NCBI GenBank assembly: GCA_902760345.1
Contig: CACWFY010000004.1
Span: 21,799-85,798, forward strand
Source of the DNA: an uncultured Bacteroidales bacterium
GTDB lineage: Bacteria; Bacteroidota; Bacteroidia; Bacteroidales; Bacteroidaceae
Direction of reading: 5' to 3'
DNA: 64,000 bases
The notes under the pieces are model-generated. The model did no database searches. It saw only the letters and a list, made by a program, of their open reading frames with translations, and was not told the origin of the DNA. Positions 17,805 through 26,850 of this stretch are shown piece after piece. How positions within the stretch are numbered: the first letter of the stretch is position 1; each line of letters opens with the position of its first letter. Made by a program: the position numbers and the translations under genes.

Positions 17805-18407
17805 TTATTTTTTATAGAGTACCGGATTGGTGCTGGGGTCGTTGTACATCTTCATCTGGCGGTATACCTTCATATACTTACGGCCGGCTTCGATGTCTTC
17901 CAGCAGTTGGTCGATAGCCGTCGAGAGGTCAATCTGCTGTTCCAATAGCACGTCAAGCTTAGCCTGACACCGCTGGATGTGTTCTGTTTCTGCGTCGGTA
18001 CGCTCAGTCTGCTCCTTCATGTGCCAGATCTTCAGTGCCAGAATGCTTAGGCGGTCGATGGCCCATGCAGGGCTTTCGGTATTCAGACGGGCGTTTGGCA
18101 GTGCTTTCACATCAGCATATACCTTGCGGAAATAGGTATCAATCTCCTCTACCAAGTCGGTACGGTCCTGATTAGAACGGTCGATGCGTCGTTTCAGACC
18201 CAGCGCCTCGGCCGGATTGATGTGTGGGTCGCGGATGATATCCTCCAGATGCCACTGTACCGTATCAATCCAGCACTTCAGATAGAGGCTGTATTCAATA
18301 GATTCACGCTCGTAAGGATTGTTGATGGGCGTGTCTACATGGTCTTTCAGATGATAGTCGCGAATCGCCTGACGGAATATCTCATTAGCTTTTTCTGTAA
18401 ATGTCAT
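17805..18407 (-). CDS. DUF4254 domain protein
   Basis: 200 residues, mostly helical and highly charged, cytosolic. Hallmarks are N-N-P-Y-E-R-E-S-I-E-Y, 'YLKCWIDTVQWHLEDIIRDP' and K-R-R-I-D-R-S-N-Q-D-R-T-D, matching DUF4254 of Bacteroidota. Function is not known. Its place ahead of a GT9 glycosyltransferase is a recurring context for this family and suggests a role in envelope glycan assembly. Confidence 0.85.
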   Translation of the reverse strand: MTFTEKANEIFRQAIRDYHLKDHVDTPINNPYERESIEYSLYLKCWIDTVQWHLEDIIRDPHINPAEALGLKRRIDRSNQDRTDLVEEIDTYFRKVYADVKALPNARLNTESPAWAIDRLSILALKIWHMKEQTERTDAETEHIQRCQAKLDVLLEQQIDLSTAIDQLLEDIEAGRKYMKVYRQMKMYNDPSTNPVLYKK

Positions 18408-18433
18408 AGCGCTATGTTGTTTTGTTTCTTTTG

Positions 18434-18441
18434 CAAAGATA
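18434..18441 (-). promoter_or_regulatory. -7 box for DUF4254-GT9-rubredoxin
   Basis: Minus-strand TATCTTTG, 26 bp upstream of the DUF4254 ATG. No good -33 TTTG was found. Confidence 0.65.
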
Positions 18442-18494
18442 CAATAAATAATTGATAATTAACGAATGATAATTGATATTTTAATTTTATTTCG

Positions 18495-18502
18495 TAATTT
18501 TG
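18495..18502 (+). promoter_or_regulatory. -7 box for pdxB
   Basis: TAATTTTG, 8 bp before the ATG at 18511. It implies a very short leader and supports the ATG at 18511 over 18466. Confidence 0.7.
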
Positions 18503-18510
18503 CACCCAAT

Positions 18511-19509
18511 ATGAAGATAGTTGTAGACGATAAGATACCTTATATCCGAGAGAAACTGGCTCTTTTGGCAGAAGAAATCGTGTATAAAAGTGGTGCAGAC
18601 ATTACAGCTGAAGATGTTCGTGATGCCGATGCGTTGGTAGTACGAACCCGAACGCGCTGTGACCGCCAGCTATTGGAAGGCAGTCGCGTACAGTTGGTGG
18701 CTACGGCAACCATCGGTTACGATCATATTGACACACAGTATCTGGCACAGACGGGCATCAGCTGGACCAATTGTCCAGGGTGTAATGCGGGTTCGGTAGC
18801 CCAGTATGTAGAGAGTGCCCTTCTCTTGTTAGCCAGCGAGAAAGGACTGGCTTTATCGTCGTCGACCATCGGCATAGTGGGGTGTGGACATGTGGGGTCG
18901 AAAGTCAGGGCGGTTGCCCAGCGGTTGGGAATGCGTGTCTTGGTATGTGATCCGCCGTTAGGACATGCTGACTTTGTAGGTCTGGAGCAGATTGCTCGTG
19001 AGTCGGATGTCATCACGTTCCATGTACCATTGACACGTGATGGCGCTAATGCTACATGGCACATGGCTGATGAAACATTCTTCCATCGTCTCTCGCGCGT
19101 ACCTTATATTATAAATACCAGTAGAGGTGGCGTTGTTGACAACGATGCGCTGTTGGTAGCCTTGCAACAGGGGACGGTTCGCGATGCAGTCATTGATGTC
19201 TGGGAACATGAACCTGTAATTAATGAGTCATTACTACACCGCGTATTTATTGGAACGCCGCATATTGCCGGCTATTCGGCAGATGGGAAAGTCAATGCCG
19301 ACAATATGGTGATTGATGCGCTATGCCGTCATTTCCATCTGCCGCATCCTGGTGTGATAGTTCCTCCATCATTGCCAGATGACACTCCTAAGACGGGTAA
19401 TCCACTTGATTTGTATAATCCGATGAACGACAGCGAAAAGCTGAAAAACGATACTACAAAATTTGAGTTCCTTCGCAATCATTATCCGCTGAGAAGAGAG
19501 CAATGGTAA
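18511..19509 (+). CDS. pdxB: 4-phosphoerythronate dehydrogenase
   Basis: 332 residues from the ATG at 18511 (M-K-I-V-V-D-D-K-I-P-Y). It is a D-2-hydroxyacid dehydrogenase fold: 'ATIGYDHIDTQYL', the Rossmann motif 'GIVGCGHVGSKV', 'INTSRGGVVDNDAL' and H-I-A-G-Y-S near the catalytic His. It oxidises 4-phospho-D-erythronate in the DXP-dependent pyridoxal phosphate pathway. It is shorter than the E. coli enzyme, lacking much of the C-terminal dimerisation domain, as is usual in Bacteroidota. A terminator follows. Confidence 0.93.
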   Translation: MKIVVDDKIPYIREKLALLAEEIVYKSGADITAEDVRDADALVVRTRTRCDRQLLEGSRVQLVATATIGYDHIDTQYLAQTGISWTNCPGCNAGSVAQYVESALLLLASEKGLALSSSTIGIVGCGHVGSKVRAVAQRLGMRVLVCDPPLGHADFVGLEQIARESDVITFHVPLTRDGANATWHMADETFFHRLSRVPYIINTSRGGVVDNDALLVALQQGTVRDAVIDVWEHEPVINESLLHRVFIGTPHIAGYSADGKVNADNMVIDALCRHFHLPHPGVIVPPSLPDDTPKTGNPLDLYNPMNDSEKLKNDTTKFEFLRNHYPLRREQW

Positions 19510-19567
19510 GGAAAAATGGCACTATAAATATGATGGTTAGAAGGAGGTAAAGTGTAAAAAAGCCTAT

Positions 19568-19628
19568 TTTGAGGTCGAAATATTGCACAAGTAAGGGGTA
19601 ATTGTGCAACTCAAAGTGCTTTTTTTTC
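19568..19628 (+). terminator. Terminator after pdxB
   Basis: Inner stem TTGCACAA (19583-19590) with TTGTGCAA (19602-19609), outer TTTGAG (19568) with CTCAAA (19610-19615), then GTGC and a run of T. Confidence 0.85.
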
Positions 19629-19635
19629 CGTAAAA

Positions 19636-19667
19636 TTTGCGTAAATCAATAAAAATGTGTTACTTTG
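19636..19667 (+). promoter_or_regulatory. Promoter for acpP-fabF-rnc
   Basis: TTTG (19636-19639), a 20-nt spacer and TTACTTTG (19660-19667, one deviation from TAnnTTTG). It leaves a leader of about 70 nt. Confidence 0.7.
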
Positions 19668-19744
19668 CACCCGCTAAGCGACCCTTTTGGTTGCTGAGTG
19701 GATAAACAAGACATCAAATATTAACATTTTAAAGAGAAAGAATT

Positions 19745-19981
19745 ATGTCAGAAATTGAAAGCAAAGTAAAGGCTATTATTGTAGACAAACTGGGTGTTGA
19801 CGAGGCAGAGGTTAAGCCCGAGGCAAGTTTCACAAACGACCTGGGTGCTGACTCACTGGATACCGTTGAGCTCATCATGGAGTTCGAGAAGGAGTTCGGT
19901 ATCTCTATCCCCGACGATAAGGCTGAGAAGATCGGTACTGTTGGTGATGCTATCGCTTACATCGAGGAGAACGCAAAATAA
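19745..19981 (+). CDS. acpP: Acyl carrier protein
   Basis: 78 residues, acidic and helical. The phosphopantetheine attachment serine is S37 in [11 protein letters not shown]. It carries growing acyl chains in type II fatty acid synthesis. It is followed by fabF after 93 bp, which contain a strong hairpin that may set the ratio of the abundant carrier to the downstream enzymes. Confidence 0.98.
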   Translation: MSEIESKVKAIIVDKLGVDEAEVKPEASFTNDLGADSLDTVELIMEFEKEFGISIPDDKAEKIGTVGDAIAYIEENAK

Positions 19982-20007
19982 GTTTATTTGTTGATAAACC
20001 GCAGATT

Positions 20008-20056
20008 ACGCAGATTACGCAGATAATCATTAAATCTGTGTAATCTGCGTATTTTT
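20008..20056 (+). terminator. Attenuator/terminator-like hairpin between acpP and fabF
   Basis: A 17-bp stem (20008-20024 with 20034-20050, one G-T pair) made of the repeated unit CGCAGATTA, a 9-nt loop, then ATTTTT. The repeat type is common between genes in Bacteroidota. Partial readthrough is expected, since fabF has no promoter of its own that I can see. Confidence 0.8.
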
Positions 20057-20074
20057 CAGTTATAAAGATAATTT

Positions 20075-21337
20075 ATGGAATTAAAGAGAGTAGTAGTAAC
20101 GGGCATGGGTGCCGTCACACCACTGGGAAACACTCCCGAGGAAACTTGGAAGAGTATGTTAGCCGGTAAGAGCGGAGCTGCACCTATTACACTGTTCGAT
20201 GCTTCGAAGTTCAAGACGCAGTTTGCCTGCGAGGTAAAGGGCCTTGACATCAATGCCTACCTCGACCGTAAGGAGGCACGTAAGATGGATCGCTATACCC
20301 AGTTGGCCCTGATTGCTGCCAAGCAGGCCGTTGAGGATAGTAATATGGACTTGGAGCAGGAGAACAAAGACCGCATTGGTGTGGTGTTTGGTGTGGGTAT
20401 CGGTGGTATCAAGACTTTTGAGGACGAGGTAACCTATTATGGTGCCCATCGTGAGGATGGTCCCAAGTTCAACCCCTTCTTCATTCCGAAGATGATTGCC
20501 GACATCGCTGCCGGACAGATTTCCATCATGTATGGCTTCCATGGTCCTAACTATATCACCGCTTCTGCTTGTGCTTCTTCATCGAATGCGCTGGCCGATG
20601 CCTTCAACCTGATTCGTTTGGGTAAGGCTAATGCCATTGTTGCCGGTGGTGCCGAGGCAGCTATCTGTGAGACAGGTGTTGGTGGTTTCAATGCCATGAA
20701 GGCTCTGTCAACACGCAACGATGAGCCCGAGAAGGCCAGCCGTCCTTTCAGCGCCAGCCGCGATGGTTTCATCATGGGCGAGGGTGCCGGTTGTCTCATT
20801 CTTGAGGAGCTGGAGCATGCCAAGGCTCGTGGTGCAAAGATCTATGCTGAGATGGTTGGTGCCGGCATGAGTGCTGACGCACATCACATCACCGCTTCTC
20901 ACCCCGAAGGTCTGGGTGCCAAGCTCGTGATGCAGAATGCACTTGAGGATGCTGGTATGAAGCCTGAGGATATTGACTACATTAATGTACATGGTACGTC
21001 AACGCATGTTGGTGATATCTCTGAGGCTAAAGCCATCAAGGACGTCTTCGGAGATGCCGCCTTCAAGTTGAATATCTCGTCAACAAAGTCTATGACAGGT
21101 CACCTGCTGGGTGCTGCTGGTGCTGTAGAGGCTATGGCTACTGTACTGGCAGTCCAGAACGACATCATTCCTCCGACGATTAATCACGAAGAGGATGATA
21201 AGGACGAAGAAATCGACTATAACCTCAATTTCACCTTCAACAAGGCTCAGAAACGTGAGGTACGTGCCGGACTCAGCAATACGTTTGGATTTGGCGGCCA
21301 CAACGCCTGCGTAGTATTCAAAAAGTATGTGGGTTAA
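20075..21337 (+). CDS. fabF: Beta-ketoacyl-ACP synthase II
   Basis: 420 residues, full length. The active-site cysteine is C166 in 'TASACASSSNAL'. The histidines lie in 'NVHGTSTHVGD' and the K-S-M-T-G-H block, and the C-terminal 'NTFGFGGHNACVVF' is intact. It condenses malonyl-ACP with acyl-ACP in fatty acid elongation. It sits between acpP and rnc, a common order, and its end overlaps the rnc start by 11 bp. Confidence 0.98.
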   Translation: MELKRVVVTGMGAVTPLGNTPEETWKSMLAGKSGAAPITLFDASKFKTQFACEVKGLDINAYLDRKEARKMDRYTQLALIAAKQAVEDSNMDLEQENKDRIGVVFGVGIGGIKTFEDEVTYYGAHREDGPKFNPFFIPKMIADIAAGQISIMYGFHGPNYITASACASSSNALADAFNLIRLGKANAIVAGGAEAAICETGVGGFNAMKALSTRNDEPEKASRPFSASRDGFIMGEGAGCLILEELEHAKARGAKIYAEMVGAGMSADAHHITASHPEGLGAKLVMQNALEDAGMKPEDIDYINVHGTSTHVGDISEAKAIKDVFGDAAFKLNISSTKSMTGHLLGAAGAVEAMATVLAVQNDIIPPTINHEEDDKDEEIDYNLNFTFNKAQKREVRAGLSNTFGFGGHNACVVFKKYVG

Positions 21338-22361
21338 CAATATCATTGATAGAATCAAGCTCCCTTTCCGCAAGGAGAAGGAGCTTTTTTCTGCTCTTTA
21401 CAATATTCTGGGCTTCTATCCTCACAACATCAAGTTTTATAAACAGGCGTTGTTACACAAAAGTGTCGGACGTCGCAATGCGAAAGGGCGTCCACAGAAC
21501 AATGAACGTCTGGAATTTCTTGGTGATGCAGTGCTGGATGCTGTTGTGGGAGATATCGTCTTTCGCCACTTTGAGGGTAAGCGTGAGGGTTTTCTTACCA
21601 ATACCCGTTCGAAGCTGGTTAGCCGCGACACCTTGGGCAAGTTGGCAAAGGAGATGGGTATTTCACAACTCATCTTGTCATCAGGACACTCGATGTCGCA
21701 TAATAGCTACATGAACGGCAATGCGTTCGAGGCATTGGTTGGCGCCATTTATCTGGATCGTGGCTATGGTGCCTGCATGCGCTTCATGGAGAAGCGCATA
21801 TTGGCACAGCTTATCAACATCGACAAGGTGGCCTATAAGGAAGTCAACTTCAAGTCGAAGCTATTGGAGTGGAGCCAAAAGAACCGTGTAAAGATGTCGT
21901 TCTGTGACTTAGAGCAAACACGCGACGAGCAGGGTAGTCCCGTCTTTACGACGCAGGTTCTCCTGGAAGGCATTGAAGGATGCAAAGGTACAGGCTATTC
22001 GAAGAAGGAAAGTCAGCAGTTAGCCTCTAAGGAAACGCTGCAACGCCTTCGTCGCGAGCCTCAGTTCATTGATGCCATCTTTGTTGCCAAAGCCGATCGC
22101 ACCAAGATGGAAGAAGAGCCAGTAATGGCTGCTCCTGATATTGACAAGCTGCAGGAAGAGCAACAGAATTTCATCGTGGAACAGCCCAAAGAATCTGCAG
22201 AACAAGTAGAGTCAGGGAACGCTGTTGGGGCTGATGCTGTGCAACAGTCTCAAGCGGAAGAGGACGAATTCACCCTCGACGACATTTCGGCTGCTCCTCG
22301 TGAAAAGACCCGTGAGGAAATCATCGCAGAAGCCGAGGCTGCAGCCTTTGCAGAGGCTTGA
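21327..22361 (+). CDS. rnc: Ribonuclease III with C-terminal acidic extension
   Basis: 344 residues. The catalytic domain has 'NNERLEFLGDAVLDAVVGD' and a second acidic cluster N-A-F-E-A-L-V-G-A-I-Y-L-D. A dsRNA-binding domain follows (about residues 170-240, with 'TGYSKKESQQLASKETL'). The last ~95 residues are a Glu/Gln/Ala-rich, probably disordered tail absent from the ~225-residue E. coli enzyme. It cleaves double-stranded RNA in rRNA maturation and mRNA control. The ATG overlaps the fabF end. The structured pnp leader at the other end of the window is a plausible substrate type. Confidence 0.95.
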   Translation: MWVNNIIDRIKLPFRKEKELFSALYNILGFYPHNIKFYKQALLHKSVGRRNAKGRPQNNERLEFLGDAVLDAVVGDIVFRHFEGKREGFLTNTRSKLVSRDTLGKLAKEMGISQLILSSGHSMSHNSYMNGNAFEALVGAIYLDRGYGACMRFMEKRILAQLINIDKVAYKEVNFKSKLLEWSQKNRVKMSFCDLEQTRDEQGSPVFTTQVLLEGIEGCKGTGYSKKESQQLASKETLQRLRREPQFIDAIFVAKADRTKMEEEPVMAAPDIDKLQEEQQNFIVEQPKESAEQVESGNAVGADAVQQSQAEEDEFTLDDISAAPREKTREEIIAEAEAAAFAEA

Positions 22362-22398
22362 TGGCCCCATTTTGATCAGAACGTCAGAAATAAGTTAT

Positions 22399-22428
22399 TC
22401 GAGGTTGCCAATCGGTGACCTCGATTTC
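22399..22428 (+). terminator. Weak hairpin after rnc
   Basis: A 7-bp stem TCGAGGT (22399-22405) with ACCTCGA (22418-22424) followed by TTTC. It is a plausible but weak terminator. Confidence 0.45.
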
Positions 22429-22491
22429 TATGTGATTATATAAAAAAACGAAAAAAATTCCCCCATTACGAGAGAATTACGTAATTTTGTA

Positions 22492-22499
22492 CCCAAATA
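22492..22499 (+). promoter_or_regulatory. -7 box for the GH3-family gene
   Basis: TAATTTTG, 10 bp before the ATG at 22510. Confidence 0.65.
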
Positions 22500-22509
22500 A
22501 TGTAAGAAC

Positions 22510-24006
22510 ATGAGTCTGACTCAGATTATAGGAAAGGTATTCATACCCCGTCAGAAAGCTTTGGAGAAGCATCAGAATGGGGGAGAAGCACTGCAGCGTG
22601 CAGTGCTGGAACATCTGATTCATACCGCTAAAGATACAGAATACGGCAGGAATCACGCTTTTGACCAGGTAAAAGACTATGATAACTTTGTGAGTAGGGT
22701 GCCTGTCAATACCTATGAGGAGCTGAAGAGCGATATCGACCGTATGCGTCATGGTGAGCAGAATGTGCTGTGGCCAGGACGTGTTCGTTGGTATGCAAAG
22801 TCATCGGGTACCACGAACGACAAGTCGAAGTTTATTCCAGTCAGCGACGAAGGTCTGCAAAAGATACACTATGCCGGTGGACGTGACTCAGTGGCTCTCT
22901 ATCTCCGCAATAATCCTAAGTCAAAGATGTTCGATGGTAAGGGCCTGATTCTTGGAGGCAGTCATGCACCTAATTATAATGTTGCAGGCTCTTTAGTGGG
23001 TGACCTCAGCGCCATTCTGATAGAAAACATCAATCCACTGGTCAATTTGGTACGTGTTCCTAAGAAGGAGACGGCTCTACTGAGCGATTTCGAGGTGAAG
23101 CGTGAAAGTATTGCCCGTGAGGCCATGAACAAGAACGTCACCAATATCAGTGGTGTACCCTCATGGATGCTCTCCGTGCTGAACTGCATGATGGAGCTGA
23201 CGGGTAAGACCCATCTCGAAGAGGTGTGGCCAAACATTGAGGTGTTTTTCCACGGTGGTGTGGCTTTTACGCCTTATCGTAAGCAGTACGAGCAGTTGAT
23301 TACCTCGCCTAACATGCATTATATGGAAACGTATAATGCCTCGGAAGGCTTCTTCGGATTACAGGACGATCCTACCGACAAAGCCATGCTGCTGATGTTG
23401 GACTATGGTGTGTTCTATGAGTTCCAGCCGATGGACGGTGGCGACATTGTCCCTCTTTGGGGTGTGGAAAAGGACAAGAATTACGCCATGATAATTAGTA
23501 CTGCATGTGGTTTGTGGCGTTATATGATTGGTGACACCGTACGCTTCACCTCTACCAATCCTTATAAGTTTGTCATTAGTGGACGTACCAAGAGTTTTAT
23601 CAATGCTTTTGGCGAGGAGCTCATCGTCGATAATGCCGAGCAGGGACTGGCCTATGCCTGTGAGCAGACTGGTGCAGAGGTGCTGGAATATACGGCCGCT
23701 CCAGTGTTTATGGATGCCAATGCCAAGTGTCGTCACCAGTGGCTCATTGAGTTCTCCAAGCCCCCCAAGGATTTGGCGTTATTCTCTGACTTGTTGGACA
23801 AGCGTCTACAGGAAATCAACAGCGACTACGAGGCTAAGCGCTATAAGGATATTACCCTGCAGCATCTTGAAATCATGGTGGCCCGTCCGAACATGTTTAA
23901 TGACTGGTTGAAACTGCGTGGTAAGTTGGGTGGACAGCATAAGGTGCCTCGGTTGAGCAATTCACGTGATACGATGGAGCAGTTACTCCATCTAAATGAC
24001 AAATGA
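22510..24006 (+). CDS. GH3 auxin-responsive-promoter family protein (acyl-adenylate/amido synthetase fold)
   Basis: 498 residues. The adenylate-forming motif 'AKSSGTTNDKSKFIPVS' is clear, as are 'HYMETYNASEGFFGLQDD' and 'RYMIGDTVRFTS'. Plant GH3 enzymes conjugate amino acids to hormone acids through acyl adenylates; the substrate of the widespread Bacteroidota homologues is not established to my knowledge. The final codons and the stop are made of the AAATGACAAATGA repeat shared with the next gene, so its C-terminus may have been remodelled by the repeat. It is followed after 10 bp by a lipoprotein gene. Confidence 0.9.
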   Translation: MSLTQIIGKVFIPRQKALEKHQNGGEALQRAVLEHLIHTAKDTEYGRNHAFDQVKDYDNFVSRVPVNTYEELKSDIDRMRHGEQNVLWPGRVRWYAKSSGTTNDKSKFIPVSDEGLQKIHYAGGRDSVALYLRNNPKSKMFDGKGLILGGSHAPNYNVAGSLVGDLSAILIENINPLVNLVRVPKKETALLSDFEVKRESIAREAMNKNVTNISGVPSWMLSVLNCMMELTGKTHLEEVWPNIEVFFHGGVAFTPYRKQYEQLITSPNMHYMETYNASEGFFGLQDDPTDKAMLLMLDYGVFYEFQPMDGGDIVPLWGVEKDKNYAMIISTACGLWRYMIGDTVRFTSTNPYKFVISGRTKSFINAFGEELIVDNAEQGLAYACEQTGAEVLEYTAAPVFMDANAKCRHQWLIEFSKPPKDLALFSDLLDKRLQEINSDYEAKRYKDITLQHLEIMVARPNMFNDWLKLRGKLGGQHKVPRLSNSRDTMEQLLHLNDK

Positions 24007-24108
24007 TAAATGACAAATGAAGAAGTCTGATAACATTAATAGGCTATTGCGGCTTAGGCCTGTGACAATGATACTCCTATCATTTATCATTTGTCATTTG
24101 TCATTTAG
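23992..24108. repeat. Inverted AAATGA/TCATTT repeats spanning a gene junction
   Basis: The left arm 23992-24020 (CTAAATGACAAATGATAAAT...) and the right arm 24078-24108 (TATCATTTATCATTTGTCAT...) pair over at least 15 perfect bases and about 27 with a few mismatches. The left arm holds the GH3 stop and the lipoprotein ATG (24017). The right arm encodes part of the lipoprotein signal peptide. Confidence 0.8.
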
Positions 24109-26011
24109 CGGATGCGCAAGAATGGGATCACCCGATGGTGGCTGGTATGACGAGCAGCCTCCGCGCATCATCGGCAGTAACCCTGCTGAGCAGGCTACCA
24201 ATGTGACAGCCAAGAAGGTGACTATCTATTTCGACGAATATATCAAGTTGGCTGATGCCAGTCAGAACGTCATTGTTTCTCCTCCTCAACTGGAGATGCC
24301 CGACATCAAGGAGGCAGGTAAGAAAATCGTCGTCTCGCTGAAGGATACGCTGAAGGCCAACACTACCTATACGATAGACTTTAGTGATGCCATCAGCGAC
24401 AATAATGAAGGCAATCCACTGGGTAATTATACCTACACCTTCTCAACGGGAGAGAAGATTGACACCTTCGAGGTGGCTGGTTATGTTATTGAGGCCGAAA
24501 ACTTAGAACCCGTCCAGGGCATCCTCGTCGGACTCTATGACGACCTGACGGACTCAGCATTCCAGACGAAGCCGATGTTACGTGTGGCACGTACCGATGA
24601 GAACGGTCATTTTGCCATTCGTGGTGTGGCACCTGGTGAGTATCGTGTCTATGCGCTACAGGATGCCGATGGCAACTATATGTTTACGCAGAAGAGTGAG
24701 AAGATTGCCTTTTCGTACGAGACCTATAAGCCTTCGGCAGCATTGGATACCCGTCAGGACACCATCTGGCGTGATTCGTTGCACATCGATAGTATAGCCC
24801 GAGTGCCATATATGCATTTCTATCCCGACGATGTGGTGTTGCTGGCCTTCCAAGAGAAGCAGACAGACCGCTATCTGTTGAAAGTTGAACGCAAAGAAGC
24901 CAATCGTATCACTATGTTCTTTACTGTCGGCAACGATCAGTTGCCTGTTATCCGAGGCTTGGATTTTGAGACAGACTCGGCATTTATCTTGGAACATAGT
25001 CTTAAGAACGATACGCTGACCTATTGGCTACGCGATACGATGATGGTCAACCGCGACACGCTGACCTTTGCGATGGATTATCTGGCAACAGATACGCTGG
25101 GACATTTAGTTAGTCGGACGGACACCATTGAGGCATTGGCGAAAACGCCTTATGCCAAACGTCTGAAGGCACAACAAAAAGAATATGAAGCCTGGCAGAA
25201 GGCACAGGAGAAAAAGAAAAAGCGCGAGGAGCCCTACGACAGCATCTATCCGACAAAACCGCTGGAAATCAGGTATACCGTTCCACAGTCGATGAGTCCT
25301 AATGGCATTGTCAATATAGAGTCGCCTACACCACTGGCCTCTCTCGATACGGCGGCCATCCATCTTTACTCTAAAATCGATACACTATGGTATCGGGCAC
25401 CTTTTGAATTCCGACCGTCGCCCCACCAGTTGAGACGTTTTGAACTGATGGCTGACTGGCATCCTGATACGGAGTATAGCTTCGAGGTCGATACGCTGGC
25501 CTTTACCGATATCTACGGACAGGTATCTGCACCCTACAAACAAGGTATCAAGGTACGCTCGCTTGACGAGTTTGCTACGGTGGTGATAGAGGTCAGCGGT
25601 CTGCAGGATTCGACTATTATCGTCGAACTGCTGGATAAGTCGGACAAGATGGTACAGCAGGCATCTGTCGAACGTGACGGTACGGCACAGTTCTTCTATG
25701 TGTCACCGGGTGTCTATTATATACGGGCCTTCGTAGACAGCAATAGCAATGGCCAGTGGGATACTGGCGACTATGCAACAGGTCGTCAGGCTGAGGCGGT
25801 ATATTATTGTCCTCAAGAGTTTGAGGCGAAGGCGCGTTGGAATATTACCCGTCAGTGGAATATGACAGCCCAGTCGCGTCACCACCAGAAACCTGCTGCG
25901 TTGTCAAAGAAGAAAAGCAAGAAAAGGACGGTGAAGAACCGTAATGCCGACCGCGCTCGTGAGTTAGGCATAGAATATGTGAAAAGTCAAGAAATAAAAG
26001 TTAAGAGATAA
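24017..26011 (+). CDS. Ig-like (Big_5-type) domain lipoprotein
   Basis: 664 residues with a lipobox signal peptide ending L-S-F-S-G-C, lipid-modified at that Cys by Lgt. The first Ig-like domain carries the Big_5 pattern 'PPRIIGSNPAEQATNVTAKK' and 'NTTYTIDFSDAISDNNEG'. A carboxypeptidase-regulatory-like fold follows (G-H-F-A-I-R-G-V-A-P-G-E-Y-R-V-Y). The C-terminal region ends in Lys-rich sequence. It is a common, functionally undefined envelope protein of Bacteroidota, often next to the DUF3108 gene as here. Part of the signal peptide is encoded by a repeat that pairs with the start-codon region. Confidence 0.85.
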   Translation: MKKSDNINRLLRLRPVTMILLSFIICHLSFSGCARMGSPDGGWYDEQPPRIIGSNPAEQATNVTAKKVTIYFDEYIKLADASQNVIVSPPQLEMPDIKEAGKKIVVSLKDTLKANTTYTIDFSDAISDNNEGNPLGNYTYTFSTGEKIDTFEVAGYVIEAENLEPVQGILVGLYDDLTDSAFQTKPMLRVARTDENGHFAIRGVAPGEYRVYALQDADGNYMFTQKSEKIAFSYETYKPSAALDTRQDTIWRDSLHIDSIARVPYMHFYPDDVVLLAFQEKQTDRYLLKVERKEANRITMFFTVGNDQLPVIRGLDFETDSAFILEHSLKNDTLTYWLRDTMMVNRDTLTFAMDYLATDTLGHLVSRTDTIEALAKTPYAKRLKAQQKEYEAWQKAQEKKKKREEPYDSIYPTKPLEIRYTVPQSMSPNGIVNIESPTPLASLDTAAIHLYSKIDTLWYRAPFEFRPSPHQLRRFELMADWHPDTEYSFEVDTLAFTDIYGQVSAPYKQGIKVRSLDEFATVVIEVSGLQDSTIIVELLDKSDKMVQQASVERDGTAQFFYVSPGVYYIRAFVDSNSNGQWDTGDYATGRQAEAVYYCPQEFEAKARWNITRQWNMTAQSRHHQKPAALSKKKSKKRTVKNRNADRARELGIEYVKSQEIKVKR

Positions 26012-26019
26012 ATGATTTT

Positions 26020-26832
26020 ATGCGTATGAAACGAATCATCATTTTATTCCTGTTGAGCGTCACCATGACGACGGCATTTGCCCAATGTGGTATTGAGAAT
26101 AAAGCCTTTAAGTCGGGCGAGTTTGTGGGCTACGACCTCTATTTCAACTGGAAATTCGTATGGTTGAAGGTTGGTACGGCGTCCATGTCTACCGTTCAGT
26201 CGAAATACAATGGCCAAGATGCCTATCGTTGTAGTCTGATTACACGTGGCAACAATAAACTCGATAATGTGTTTATCATGCGTGATACGCTACTCAGTTA
26301 TACCGATATGAATCTTGCCCCGCTGTATTATCGGAAGGCCGCTCGTGAGGGTAAACGCTATTATATCGACAAGTTCAACTACTCATATCCTAAGGGCAAC
26401 TGTCATCTGCACCAGCACCAGATTACCAGTAGTGGTGAACATTTGGACAAGGACTCAGAGTATAAGGACTGTATCTACGACATGATGAGCATCTATCTTC
26501 GTGCCCGTAATTTCGATGCGTCAAACTTGAAGGAGGGTGATAAAATACCCTTGCCTATTGCCGATGGTATAAAGATCGTCAACTCATGGTTGAAATACAA
26601 TGGTAAGACCAATGTCAAGATGAAGAACTCGAACAATAAGTACCGCTGTTTGGTGTTCTCGTTCATCGAGCGTGAGGATGGAAAGAACCGTGAACTGATA
26701 CGTTTCTATATCACCGACGACAAGAACCACCTGCCCGTACGTCTTGACATGTTCCTGAATTTCGGCTCTGCCAAGGCCTATCTGACGGGTTACAAGGGTC
26801 TGCGCAATCCTATGGAGTCGAAGATAGAATAG
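26020..26832 (+). CDS. DUF3108 domain protein, exported
   Basis: 270 residues. A signal peptide ends near T-T-A-F-A-Q, so the protein is periplasmic or surface-exposed. The beta-barrel-like core contains 'FKSGEFVGYDLYFNWKFVWL' and 'VGTASMSTVQSKYNGQDAYR', matching DUF3108. Later come 'DMMSIYLRARNFD' and 'LPVRLDMFLNFGSAKAYL'. Function is unknown; the family has been suggested to bind lipids or envelope components. It lies 8 bp downstream of the Ig-like lipoprotein. The ATG at 26026 is an equally good start. Confidence 0.85.
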   Translation: MRMKRIIILFLLSVTMTTAFAQCGIENKAFKSGEFVGYDLYFNWKFVWLKVGTASMSTVQSKYNGQDAYRCSLITRGNNKLDNVFIMRDTLLSYTDMNLAPLYYRKAAREGKRYYIDKFNYSYPKGNCHLHQHQITSSGEHLDKDSEYKDCIYDMMSIYLRARNFDASNLKEGDKIPLPIADGIKIVNSWLKYNGKTNVKMKNSNNKYRCLVFSFIEREDGKNRELIRFYITDDKNHLPVRLDMFLNFGSAKAYLTGYKGLRNPMESKIE

Positions 26833-26850
26833 TGCTCCAGATAAAAGGTG

